Positions 47,592 to 56,255 of a stretch of DNA of 64,000 nt are shown piece after piece (positions within the stretch are counted from its first letter, which is position 1; every line of letters starts with the position of its first letter). The notes under the pieces are model-generated. The model was not told the origin of the DNA, searched no databases, and saw only the letters and a list, made by a program, of their open reading frames with translations. A program made the position numbers and the translations under genes. This stretch comes from Paraburkholderia franconis (GTDB lineage Bacteria; Pseudomonadota; Gammaproteobacteria; Burkholderiales; Burkholderiaceae), in contig NZ_WHNP01000002.1 of assembly GCF_009362735.1 (NCBI RefSeq), forward strand, positions 188,491 through 252,490. The letters are read 5' to 3'.

Positions 47592-48953
47592 TTACAGGAC
47601 CGCCGCCAATGCGAAGGTCAAGCCGAGGCCCATCAGCGAAATGATGGTTTCGCAGAGCGACCACGTCTTGAACGTCTGCCCCACCGTCATTCCGAAATAC
47701 TCCTTGATCAGCCAGAAACCGCCGTCGTTGACGTGCGAGAAAATCAGCGAGCCCGAACCCGTTGCGAGCACGAGCAATTCCGGCTTCACCTGGACGCCGC
47801 TCGCGGCCGCGATCGGCGCGACGATTCCACAGGCCGTCGTCATCGCGACCGTCGCGGAACCCGTTGCGAGACGGATCAGCGCGGCAACGAACCAGCCGAA
47901 CAGCAGCGGCGACAGATGCGCGGCCGTCGCCGTCGCGACGATCTCCTTCGAGATGCCGCTGTCCATCAGCACGCGTCCGAAACCGCCGCCCGCGCCGACG
48001 ATCAGCGTAATGCCCGCGATCGGCGCAAGACAGTCGCCGCAGAACTTCTGGATCTGCTCGCGATTGAAGCCGCGGCTCGCGCCGAACGTCCAGAAGCTCA
48101 CCAGCACCGAGATCAGCAACGCAACATCCGACGTACCGATGAACTTCAGCAGATCGTTCGGCGTCGTCTTCGGGGCGAACACGAGGTCCGCCCAGCTGCC
48201 GATCAGCATCAGGATCACGGGCAGCAAAACCGTGAAGAGCGTGATGCCGAAGCCCGGCAGATCGCGCGTGCCCGCCTCGTGCTCGACATCGACGAATTGC
48301 GCGGCGAGCGGATTGTTATTCGCCAGCTTGACCTGACGATGGATCAGCAGCGCAAACAGCGGGCCCGCCACGATGGCCGTCGGCACGCCGACGAGCAGAC
48401 CGTATGCGATCGTGCGGCCGATATCGGCGTGATACGCCTGCACGGCGAGCAACGCGGCCGGGTGCGGCGGAATCAGACCGTGTACGACGGAGAGGCCCGC
48501 GACCATCGGCAGGCCGATCAGCAGCAGCGATTTGCCCGTGCGCTTCGCGACGTTGAAGGCAATCGGGATCAGCAGCACGAAGCCGACTTCGAAGAACACC
48601 GGCAAGCCGACGATGATCGCGACGAACATCATCGCCCAGTGGATGTTCTTCTCGCCGAACCAGTTGATCAGCGTTGTGGCGATGCGCTCGGCGCCGCCCG
48701 ACTCGGCCATCATCTTGCCGAGCATCGTGCCGAGGCCGACAACGATCGCAATATGCCCCAGCGTGTTGCCGTTCCCCGTTTCGAACGACTTCACGATCGT
48801 GCCCGCCGGCATGCCGACAGCAAGACCCAGCAGCAGCGAAACGATGATGAGGACAAGGAACGGATAGACCTTGAAGCGCGTGATCATCAGGATCAGCACC
48901 GCAATGGCGATCACGGCGTATATCAGCAGCATGCTGCCGTGGACAGCTTCCAT
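47592..48953 (-). CDS. gntP: GntP family gluconate:H+ symporter
   Basis: A 453-residue permease with about 12-14 helices, of the gluconate permease family (GntP/GntT/GntU/IdnT). Features include LIIVSLLLGLAVGMPAGTIV, NTLGHIAIVVGLGTMLGKMMAESGGAERIA and the C-terminal SHVNDGGFWLIKEYFGMTVGQTFKTWS. Adjacency to gntK supports gluconate as substrate. The start at 48953 has AAAGGAGGAG 6-15 nt upstream, one of the strongest ribosome sites in the window. Its leader contains a 14-bp perfect palindrome and a small hairpin. Confidence 0.94.
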   Translation of the reverse strand: MEAVHGSMLLIYAVIAIAVLILMITRFKVYPFLVLIIVSLLLGLAVGMPAGTIVKSFETGNGNTLGHIAIVVGLGTMLGKMMAESGGAERIATTLINWFGEKNIHWAMMFVAIIVGLPVFFEVGFVLLIPIAFNVAKRTGKSLLLIGLPMVAGLSVVHGLIPPHPAALLAVQAYHADIGRTIAYGLLVGVPTAIVAGPLFALLIHRQVKLANNNPLAAQFVDVEHEAGTRDLPGFGITLFTVLLPVILMLIGSWADLVFAPKTTPNDLLKFIGTSDVALLISVLVSFWTFGASRGFNREQIQKFCGDCLAPIAGITLIVGAGGGFGRVLMDSGISKEIVATATAAHLSPLLFGWFVAALIRLATGSATVAMTTACGIVAPIAAASGVQVKPELLVLATGSGSLIFSHVNDGGFWLIKEYFGMTVGQTFKTWSLCETIISLMGLGLTFALAAVL

Positions 48954-48989
48954 GAAGCTCCTCCTTTGCTTTGTTGGTTTGAGTTGCAA

Positions 48990-49003
48990 AGTGCTGCAGC
49001 ACT
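48990..49003. promoter_or_regulatory. 14-bp perfect palindrome in the gntP leader/promoter
   Basis: AGTGCTGCAGCACT, fully self-complementary, 37-50 nt upstream of the gntP start codon. Candidate operator for a gluconate- or ketogluconate-responsive repressor; no regulator can be named from sequence. Confidence 0.45.
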
Positions 49004-49113
49004 CGCCCGCTTCCGGATGCTGAAAACGCCTTCAAAAGAGGCGTATTCGCGGACGCTGAATTTTACTGTCTGTCGACGTTCGTGGCGCGCGAAGTCCCGC
49101 GCAACAAACAAAA

Positions 49114-49155
49114 AGCCTCGCCGTTAAAGCCTTTCGAGGCTAAAACGGCGAGGCT
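49114..49155 (-). terminator. Terminator of edd-eda with nested hairpin
   Basis: Twelve-bp outer stem AGCCTCGCCGTT (49114-49125) with AACGGCGAGGCT (49144-49155). The loop itself contains a GCCT-TTCG-AGGC mini-hairpin. TTTTTG follows on the minus strand. It separates eda from gntP. Confidence 0.8.
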
Positions 49156-49199
49156 GTGTCGAGCCTGTTGCGCGCTTCGTCAAAACGCGATGCTGCGAA

Positions 49200-49841
49200 T
49201 CAATGCGCGGGCGCGGCCAGTTCGCTTGCAGCGTGTGCGAGGCGCGTGACTTCGTCCCAGTTCTGCGCGGCGAGCGCCGCCTTCGGCGTCAGCCACGAAC
49301 CGCCGACGCACACGACGTTCGGCAGCGCGAGGAAGTTCGGCGCCGTTTCCGCCGTGATGCCGCCCGTCGGGCAGAACTTCAGCGTCGAGAACGGCCCGTA
49401 GAAGGCTTGCAGCATCGGCACGCCGCCCGCTTGCTGCGCGGGGAAGAACTTGACGATTTCATAGCCGAGTTCCAGCGCGACGATGATGTCGGTGGGCGTC
49501 ATCACGCCGGGCAGCAGCGGCAGACCCGCATCCTGCGCGGCCTTGTGCATCTCTTTCGTGAGGCCCGGCGACACGCCGAACTGCGCGCCCGCCTTCTTCG
49601 CCTGCTCGCAGTGCTCGGGCTTCGTGATCGTGCCGACACCCACGACGATGTCTTCGGCGAGCTGGCTCGCGCGCTCGATCACCTTGATGCCGGCGGGCGT
49701 GCGCAGCGTGATTTCGAGCACCTTCACGCCGCCTGCGTGCAGCGCGCGCGAAACGTGTTCGCCCTGTTCGACGGTATCGAATGCGAGGACGGGAATCACC
49801 GGACCCAGGCGCACGATTTCGCTGACTGTTTTCGACGTCAT
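49200..49841 (-). CDS. eda: KDPG aldolase (2-dehydro-3-deoxy-phosphogluconate aldolase)
   Basis: Eda (213 residues) splits KDPG to pyruvate and glyceraldehyde-3-phosphate, and can also act on KHG. Active-site landmarks: LEITLRTPAG (catalytic Glu, about residue 43), VGVGTITKPEH, GVSPGL, and the Schiff-base Lys in YEIVKFFPAQQAGG (about residue 130). The start at 49841 with AAGGAG upstream is certain enough; a much longer open frame runs through edd but is a shadow. It follows edd by 19 nt. Confidence 0.96.
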   Translation of the reverse strand: MTSKTVSEIVRLGPVIPVLAFDTVEQGEHVSRALHAGGVKVLEITLRTPAGIKVIERASQLAEDIVVGVGTITKPEHCEQAKKAGAQFGVSPGLTKEMHKAAQDAGLPLLPGVMTPTDIIVALELGYEIVKFFPAQQAGGVPMLQAFYGPFSTLKFCPTGGITAETAPNFLALPNVVCVGGSWLTPKAALAAQNWDEVTRLAHAASELAAPAH

Positions 49842-49860
49842 CTTCAGACTCCTTATCGCT

Positions 49861-51771
49861 TCATTTCTGCATTGCGTGACTGGCTTCGCTCGCCACAGTG
49901 CTTGCCGCTTGGCCTGCGTTCTGCGCTGCGTGCGGCGCCTCGCCGACGAGCGGCCCGAACACCGACGCGCCCAGCTCCGCCGGCGCAGCCGCCGAGCGGA
50001 ACACACCGAACAGCTCGCGACCGAAGCCCACTTCGTTTTCCGCCTGATGCTGCGACACGGCAATCGGGCGCGCAGCCCATTGCGCGTCGTCGATTTCGAC
50101 ATCCAGCACGCCAGCTTCCGCGTCGATGACGATCGTATCGCCCGTGCGCACCTTGCCGAGCGGGCCTTGCAGCAGCGCTTCCGGCGACACGTGAATGACG
50201 GCGGGCACCTTGCCCGATGCCCCCGACATACGGCCATCGGTCACGAGCGCGACGTGGAAACCTTGATCCTGCAACACGCCGAGCAGCGGCGTCAAACGAT
50301 GCAGCTCGGGCATGCCGTTTGCACGCGCGCCCTGAAAGCGCACGACGGCGATGAAGTCGCGTTTCAGTTCGCCGTTGTCGAAGGCTTCCTGCACGGCTTC
50401 CTGCGAATCGAACACGATCGCGGGCGCCTTCACCGTGCGATGCTGCTTCGCGACGGCCGAAATCTTGATGACGCCGCGGCCGAGCTTGCCTTGCATCAGA
50501 CGCAGACCGCCGTCCGGCTGGAACGGCTCGTTGATGGCGCGCAGCACCGCCGCGTCCTGGCTTTCCGTGACACCGGGCACCCAAGTCAGCTTGCCGTCGA
50601 GCAACTTCGGCTCTTCGGTGTAGCGCGCGAGCCCCTTGCCGGCGACGGTGTTCACATCGTCGTGCAGCAGGCCGCCTTCGAGCAGATTGCGGATCAGGAA
50701 CGCCATGCCGCCCGCCGCGTGAAAGTGATTCACGTCGGCCTTGCCGTTCGGATAGACCTTGGCCAGCAGCGGCACCGACGCCGACAGCGTATCGAAATCG
50801 TCCCAGTCGATGATGATGCCCGCCGCCCGCGCGATCGCGACGAGGTGCAGCGTGTGATTAGTCGAACCGCCCGTCGCCAGCAAGCCGATGATGCCGTTGA
50901 CGATCGCCTTCTCGTCGATCACGTGACCGATCGGCATGTACTGGCCGCGCTCGACGGTGAGGTCGAGCACGCGGCGCGCGGCTTGTGCGGTCAGCGCGTC
51001 GCGCAGCGGCGTATGCGGATGCACGAACGCCGAGCCCGGCAGATGCAGCCCCATGATTTCCATCAGCATCTGGTTGCTGTTGGCCGTGCCGTAGAACGTG
51101 CAGGTGCCGTGGCTGTGATACGCGGCGGCCTCGGATTCGAGCAGTGCGTCGCGGCCGCATTGGCCCGTTGCGAACTGCTGGCGCACTTTTGCCTTGTCGT
51201 CGTTCGAGAGGCCGCTCGTCATCGGGCCGGCGGGCACGAAGATGGTCGGCAGATGGCCGAACTGCAGCGCGCCGATCAGCAGGCCCGGCACGATCTTGTC
51301 GCACACGCCGAGGCACAGTGCCGCGTCGAACATGTTGTGCGTGAGCGCGACGGCCGTGCTCATCGCGATCACTTCGCGCGAGAACAGCGACAGTTCCATG
51401 CCCGCGTTGCCCTGCGTGATGCCGTCGCACATCGCGGGGACGCCGCCCGCGAACTGCGCGACGCCGCCGCTTTCGCGGGCGGCGGCCTTGATAATGTCGG
51501 GGAAATCCTTGTATGGCGCATGAGCCGAGAGCATCTCGTTGTACGACGAGACGATGCCGATATTCGGCTGGCGGATCTGCTTGATGACGAGCTTGTCGTT
51601 GCCCTCCAGACCGGCAAATCCATGCGCGAGGTTCGCGCAGGACAGCGCGCCGCGCGCCGGGAACTTGCCCTGCGCCTTGTCGATGCGCGACAGATAGGCG
51701 TCACGCGCAGGCTTGCTGCGCTCGATCACGCGCCTCGTGACTTTCATCAGTTGCGAATGCGGGGAAACCAT
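49861..51771 (-). CDS. edd: 6-phosphogluconate dehydratase
   Basis: Edd (636 residues) dehydrates 6-phosphogluconate to KDPG, the committed Entner-Doudoroff step. It belongs to the IlvD/Edd [4Fe-4S] dehydratases: [40 protein letters not shown] (Fe-S Cys), [18 protein letters not shown] (Cys), [15 protein letters not shown] and [20 protein letters not shown]. The C-terminal tail is Ala-rich ([19 protein letters not shown]) and 20-30 residues longer than E. coli Edd (603). AAGGAG lies 7-12 nt before the start at 51771. It heads edd-eda and faces hexR. Confidence 0.96.
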   Translation of the reverse strand: MVSPHSQLMKVTRRVIERSKPARDAYLSRIDKAQGKFPARGALSCANLAHGFAGLEGNDKLVIKQIRQPNIGIVSSYNEMLSAHAPYKDFPDIIKAAARESGGVAQFAGGVPAMCDGITQGNAGMELSLFSREVIAMSTAVALTHNMFDAALCLGVCDKIVPGLLIGALQFGHLPTIFVPAGPMTSGLSNDDKAKVRQQFATGQCGRDALLESEAAAYHSHGTCTFYGTANSNQMLMEIMGLHLPGSAFVHPHTPLRDALTAQAARRVLDLTVERGQYMPIGHVIDEKAIVNGIIGLLATGGSTNHTLHLVAIARAAGIIIDWDDFDTLSASVPLLAKVYPNGKADVNHFHAAGGMAFLIRNLLEGGLLHDDVNTVAGKGLARYTEEPKLLDGKLTWVPGVTESQDAAVLRAINEPFQPDGGLRLMQGKLGRGVIKISAVAKQHRTVKAPAIVFDSQEAVQEAFDNGELKRDFIAVVRFQGARANGMPELHRLTPLLGVLQDQGFHVALVTDGRMSGASGKVPAVIHVSPEALLQGPLGKVRTGDTIVIDAEAGVLDVEIDDAQWAARPIAVSQHQAENEVGFGRELFGVFRSAAAPAELGASVFGPLVGEAPHAAQNAGQAASTVASEASHAMQK

Positions 51772-51859
51772 CGATGCTCCTTCGTCGCTGGCTCGCGCGC
51801 ACGCGCGCGTTGCGCCAGATTGATATCGCGGGGAACGGCATGGAACGCCGGCAATCGGG

Positions 51860-51888
51860 ATATTAGTAGAAAAACTACATGCATACAA
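51860..51888 (-). promoter_or_regulatory. edd promoter with HexR-type box in the spacer
   Basis: On the minus strand TTGTAT (51888-51883) and TAATAT (51865-51860) are 17 nt apart. The spacer holds TGTAGTTTTTCTACTA (51879-51864), which resembles the HexR half-site pattern TGTARTTTT known from gammaproteobacteria. Binding there would block the promoter. Confidence 0.65.
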
Positions 51889-51997
51889 TGTTGCAGTTGC
51901 TGAATCTGCAGTAGCATCGAATTCACGTATGAGCTTTATTTGTTGAGGCTTTCGCGAATTCATCGCTCAACGCCAGGGTAATCACCTACGGCTCAAA

Positions 51998-52034
51998 TGT
52001 AGTTTTTGTACCCGATCCGTCTATCAGCTATAGT
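51998..52034 (+). promoter_or_regulatory. hexR promoter overlapping a second HexR-type box
   Basis: TTGTAC (52006-52011) and TATAGT (52029-52034) are separated by 17 nt. The sequence TGTAGTTTTTGTACCC (51998-52013) overlaps the -35 and shares the ten-base core TGTAGTTTTT with the box in the edd promoter, suggesting autoregulation. Confidence 0.6.
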
Positions 52035-52067
52035 CCACGCATTCTTCAGCATAGTGCGAGATTCCCG

Positions 52068-52907
52068 ATGATGCTGTCCCAGGTGGAGGCGATGCGCGAC
52101 CAGTTGCGCCCGTCCGAACGCAAGCTCGCCGACTACGTGATCGAAGCGCCGCGCGAAGTGCTCGATCTGTCGATGACGGAAGTCGCGGCGCGCGCGGGCG
52201 TGAGTCAGCCGACCATCGCGCGCTTCTGTCATGCGCTCGGATTTTCCGGCTTCCGCGAGTTCAAGATCCGGCTCGCGCAAGGCATAGCCACGGAGGTGCC
52301 CGCCGTCTATCGCGATGTTCGGCCCGACGAGCCTGCGCCGGGTGTCGCCGCGAAGGTGCTCGACCGGACGATCGGCGCGCTGATCCAGGTGCGCAACAAT
52401 CTGTCGACTGACAGCGTGGCAGCTGCAATCCAAGTGCTAGCGCACGCGAAACGCATCGAGTTCTACGGCGCGGGCGGTTCGGGCATCGCAGCGCTCGACA
52501 TGCAGCACAAATTCTTCCGGCTCGGCATGCCGAGCGTCGCGTATTCCGATCCGCATACGTTTCTGATGTCGGCGGCGCTGCTGGGCGAAGGCGATGTCGT
52601 CGTGGCGATTTCGAACACGGGCCGCACGCGCGACATCATCGATGCGGCAAAGTCCGCGCTTGCAGCAGGCGCGAAAGTGATTGCGGTCACGCATGGGAAC
52701 TCGCCGCTGGCGCGGATCGCGTCGATTGGCCTGTTCGCCAATGTCGACGAAGACACCGACATCTTTTCACCGATGACGTCGCGCACATCGCATCTCGCGA
52801 TCGGCGATATCCTGGCGGTCGGCGTCGCGCTTCAGCGAGGGCCGGATCTGGCGGAAAAACTGGCGGGCGCGAAGGATCTGATCGCGCAGCGAAGAGTTGT
52901 GACGTAG
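52068..52907 (+). CDS. hexR: HexR-type transcriptional regulator (MurR/RpiR family)
   Basis: A 279-residue repressor: RpiR-type helix-turn-helix at residues 1-77 (LRPSERKLADYVIEAPREVL, VAARAGVSQPTIARFCHALGFSGFREFK) and a SIS sugar-phosphate domain from about 120 (IEFYGAGGSGIAALDMQHKF, VVVAISNTGRTRDIIDAAK, VIAVTHGNSPLARIA). HexR represses Entner-Doudoroff and related genes and releases DNA on binding KDPG. Divergence from edd and the paired boxes between them support that assignment. Confidence 0.92.
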   Translation: MMLSQVEAMRDQLRPSERKLADYVIEAPREVLDLSMTEVAARAGVSQPTIARFCHALGFSGFREFKIRLAQGIATEVPAVYRDVRPDEPAPGVAAKVLDRTIGALIQVRNNLSTDSVAAAIQVLAHAKRIEFYGAGGSGIAALDMQHKFFRLGMPSVAYSDPHTFLMSAALLGEGDVVVAISNTGRTRDIIDAAKSALAAGAKVIAVTHGNSPLARIASIGLFANVDEDTDIFSPMTSRTSHLAIGDILAVGVALQRGPDLAEKLAGAKDLIAQRRVVT

Positions 52908-53212
52908 CGGAACGCTTGCGGGTTTGCGTTGACGTGTGGCCGTTTGGCGGACCCGTGCCGAGAAGCGACGGAAGGCGAGACTGAATTCATGCTCGCGTAG
53001 CGTTGATGATCGGAAGGGCCGGCGTATGGGGGCGTATGTGTCCCGGGACGAAGCTGGTAGTACGCGTCGAATTGAACGCGCGTGAATCGCAAAGCCAGCT
53101 CAAAATGCAAAACGGGCTCCCGAAGGAGCCCGTTTCGTTTGAAGCGTACTGCTTGTGAAGGCAGCGCTCAGGCGGCCATTACTGCACCGCCCTCGCGCTC
53201 ACCTCCCGATGC
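52908..53212. other. Region between hexR and the adhesin pseudogene
   Basis: About 300 nt. The only recognised structure is the terminator at 53110-53135. No reading frame with coding character was seen. Confidence 0.5.
53110..53135. terminator. Terminator between hexR and the adhesin pseudogene
   Basis: Eleven-bp stem AAACGGGCTCC/GGAGCCCGTTT, loop CGAA, with short T runs on both sides. It is 200 nt after hexR and 80 nt after the end of the adhesin remnant. Confidence 0.8.
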
Positions 53213-54797
53213 TTACCACTGATACGACGCACCGGCACCGACCGTCGTGCCCTGCGCGCTGATGCCTGCGCCGAGCTTGACCTTGATGTTCTGCGTGATG
53301 CGTGCCGAAGCACCCAGTGCAGCGGCCTGATAGCCGTGGTACGAACCGCCGCCGACACCGACCGCGATCGTCTTGCCCTGATCGACGTCCGGAATCATCG
53401 TCAGCGCCGTTCGTCACCGTGTTGTTGATATTGGCGACGTTGTTGTTCGTGTTGGCAAGATTGTTCGCCACGTTCGAAACGTTGTTCGAAACATTGCTGA
53501 TGTTGTTGTTCAGCGTGCCCAGCGCCGTATCCACCGTGCTGAACGCCGAACCGATGTTCGTCGCGGCGCCCGAAGTGCCGTCGATCGCGTTCGCGTTCGT
53601 GAGCGCATAGCTCGGCGCGCTGATCGCACCAATGGTCGAGTTGTACACTGAGCTGCCGCCCAGTGCCGCTGCCGTCGCTGCACCTTCCGAGTTCACCTTC
53701 GCGTCTTCCGACTGCAACTGGCTCACGTTCACCGCGTCCGTACCGTTCAGACCGGCTGCGACGTTCGTGATGCGGCGCTCCCCGCCCGCAGTGCCCATCG
53801 ACACTTCGCCCGCAGCCGTGGCCGCCGACAAGGTACCGCTGCCCGGGTTGTAGCCGGACATGCCGAGGGTCGCGGAGTTGGCGACCGCGTGGTAGCCCAG
53901 TGCCACCGAATTCGTCGTCGTCGCATTCGCGCCCTCGCCGAGCGCGGTCGAGTTGGTTCCCGTCGCACGGGTGAACGCGCCCAATGCCGTTGACTGGTCG
54001 CCCGTTGCCGACGATTGCGATCCTATCGCCGATGCATAGTTGCCCGACGCGGTCGAACCCGTGCCGATAGCGTCGGTCGCCCAGTTCGAGGCCGTCGCCC
54101 AGGTACCCAGTGCGAGTCCCTGCGAGGTCGAGGCGTCCGACTTCCCGGCAACGCTGCCAAAACCGATTGCGATATTCGCGCCGGTGCTGTTCGCATATGC
54201 GCCATACGCAGTCGCGTTTCCACCAATCGCAATGGCTCCCACGCTGTTGGTTGCGCCCGCGACGGTCGTCGCATTGTTGCCGATTGCCACGTCCGACGTA
54301 AAGGCGGCAGTCGCTGCCGGGCCAACCGCCACGGAGTTGCCGCCCGCAGCCAACGAACTATAGCCCACGGCCAATGCATAGTTCTGTGTTGCCCTGGCAG
54401 CCGTGCCTACTGCAACTGAACTGGTTCCCGATGCAGTGGCCCATCCACCCAGCGCATCCGCAGCCTGCGCTGAGGCAGTTGCGCCGTTACCGACAGCCAG
54501 CGCATCCGTACCGGAAGAAACGGTGTGAGCAGTTACACTGCCACCCACACCAATCGCAATTGATCCTATGCCGGCTGAGCTTGCGGTGTTACCTATGGCC
54601 ATCGCGCCATTGGTTCCTGTTACCGTCCCTCCATCCACACTGCCTGCAAATGCGACGCCCGCATGCACTGCCGACAAGACAGCCAAAGCTACGACGGTCA
54701 TCGACCGAGACTTCTTCTTGCGTCCCTTCGCATTTTCCTGCGCCGCCACCTAAGTCCCAGTCGTTTCATTCCAGACTGATCGGTACGCCTTGTTCAT
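53213..54797 (-). pseudogene. Trimeric autotransporter adhesin (YadA-like), inactivated twice
   Basis: Reading on the minus strand from ATG at 54797 (AGGATATCGAA just upstream), the first 15 codons give MNKAYRSVWNETTGT, the start of an extended signal peptide region. Codon 16, normally TGG, is TAG (54752-54750). After it the frame continues VAAQENAKGRKKKSRS, a hydrophobic signal core, YadA-like head repeats of the AIG.A.A type (to about 53790), a neck (NVAAGLNGTDAVNVSQLQ), and a short Asn/Val stalk. Near 53402-53412 the frame shifts: the outer-membrane anchor (IPDVDQGKTIAVGVGGGSYH to GAGASYQW, stop at 53213) is in another frame and would rejoin by removing one base. A GTG directly after the amber could reinitiate, but the product would lack the anchor. 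Confidence 0.85.
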
Positions 54798-55065
54798 TTC
54801 GATATCCTATTCATATGAGGCAATCATCTGCCTCGAATCTGTCGTAGTGGTCTTTGATAGAAGCAATCGCGCGGACGAGCACTGATTCGTCGTGCCGCAA
54901 CCCTAATGAGGTCGGGTCTTCGCCGATGGTCAGCCGTTCGACTGTCGACGGCGCAGGCTGATTTGATGTACGCAACGGAGTTAGCGCGCCATCTCAAATT
55001 TCCCGTCATCCTGAGGATGAACTTTAGAGATGCCAAACTGCGTCATGAATAAGACCAGTCTTAAG

Positions 55066-56255
55066 GCAACACTGATCAAGTCCACCACTGCGGCACTTTG
55101 AGCGTTATAGAGATCGGGTTCAACGGGAAATGCAGAACAGAATGAAGCAGCAGACGCTGGCGATGGCAGCCGATCAAGGAGCGGGTTTCGAGACCCACCG
55201 CAGACGCACTCAGCGCGACGAGTTTCTCGACACAATGAATGCAATCGTACCGTGGACGCAGTTGTGCGCGGTGATCGAGCCGCACTATCCGAAGCGCGGC
55301 AATGGCCGCCCGCCAATTGGCCTGGAGCGCATGCTGCGGATGCACTTTGTGCAGCACTGGTTCAATCTGGCTGACTTCGCGTGCGAAGAAGCGCTGTATG
55401 ACAGCGCCAGCCTGCGCCGCTTTGTGGGGATTGACCTGGGCTGCGAACCCGTGCCCGACGCCACGACGCTGCTCAAATTCCGGCGCCTGCTGGAGACTCA
55501 CAAACTGGGTGAGCAGTTGTTTGCCGAAGTGGGCCGGGTCCTTCAGGGCAGCGGCATGAAGCTCAAAAGCGGCACCATCGTGGACGCCACGATCATCGGC
55601 GCGCCGAGCTCGACAAAAAATGAGCAGAAAGCGCGCGACCCCGAGATGCATCAGACGCGCAAAGGTCGGCAATGGTATTTCGGTGCCAAACTGCATATCG
55701 GGGTGGACAGCCAGAGTGGCCTGGTGCACAGCGCGGTACTCACGCCGGCCAACGTACATGACAAGCACCCGCTGCCGCAACTGCTGCACGGGCGGGAGCA
55801 ACGCGTCTACGGCGACAGCGCCTATGCGAGCCAGAAAGCGCTGATCCACAGCAAGGCGCCCAAGGCGCGCGACTTCACGAATCAGCGCACACGCCGTGCG
55901 GGCGGCGAAGTCGACGAGGTGCAGCGCGGAAAGAACCGCAACAAGTCGAAGATTCGCGCCCGTGTGGAACATGTCTTCGCCGTCGTGAAGCGACTGTGGG
56001 GATTTACCAAGGTGCGCTATCGCGGACTGGAAAAGAACGCCAACCGGGCGTTCGTCGCGCTCGCATTGGCGAACGTCTACCTGTCGCGCAGAAAACTGAT
56101 GGCACTGGTACGCCCATAGTGGGCGAAAGGCGGGCGAAGTGCCCGTCCACAAGGCCCGAAAGGGCCGAAAAGCAAGGGCATAAGCTCTGCCTCATGACCT
56201 GGCGACGTTCAAATCGCCGATATGTCGTCAATTCAGTGGCTTGTTCAGCTTAGCC
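55066..56255 (+). mobile_element. IS5-family insertion sequence, complete
   Basis: A 1190-bp element. Terminal inverted repeats begin GGCAACACTGATCAAG on the left and, read inward from the right, GGCTAAGCTGAACAAG (12 of 16 identical). Both ends are flanked by TTAA (55062-55065 and 56256-56259), a 4-bp target duplication that fits the YTAR rule of the IS5 group. The single transposase gene is intact. The insertion site lies within a palindromic sequence upstream of the adhesin pseudogene. Confidence 0.9.
55130..56119 (+). CDS. IS5-family transposase (DDE)
   Basis: A 329-residue transposase. The N-terminal DUF772-like region contains RPPIGLERMLRMHFVQHWF and SLRRFVGIDLGCEPVPDATT. The DDE residues are the Asp in SGTIVDATIIGAPSST, the Asp in RVYGDSAYASQKALI and the Glu in KIRARVEHVFAVVKRLWG, with the Y-2-R-3-E-6-K spacing of the IS4/IS5 superfamily. 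No frameshift or stop is present, so it may be active. Start at 55130 follows a GGGAAA stretch; the Met four codons later is also possible. Confidence 0.93.
   Translation: MQNRMKQQTLAMAADQGAGFETHRRRTQRDEFLDTMNAIVPWTQLCAVIEPHYPKRGNGRPPIGLERMLRMHFVQHWFNLADFACEEALYDSASLRRFVGIDLGCEPVPDATTLLKFRRLLETHKLGEQLFAEVGRVLQGSGMKLKSGTIVDATIIGAPSSTKNEQKARDPEMHQTRKGRQWYFGAKLHIGVDSQSGLVHSAVLTPANVHDKHPLPQLLHGREQRVYGDSAYASQKALIHSKAPKARDFTNQRTRRAGGEVDEVQRGKNRNKSKIRARVEHVFAVVKRLWGFTKVRYRGLEKNANRAFVALALANVYLSRRKLMALVRP

Noticed and set aside
53213..53398. Stand-alone 61-residue outer membrane protein gene
   Set aside because: It is the frameshifted anchor of the adjacent adhesin pseudogene, without its own ribosome site or signal peptide.
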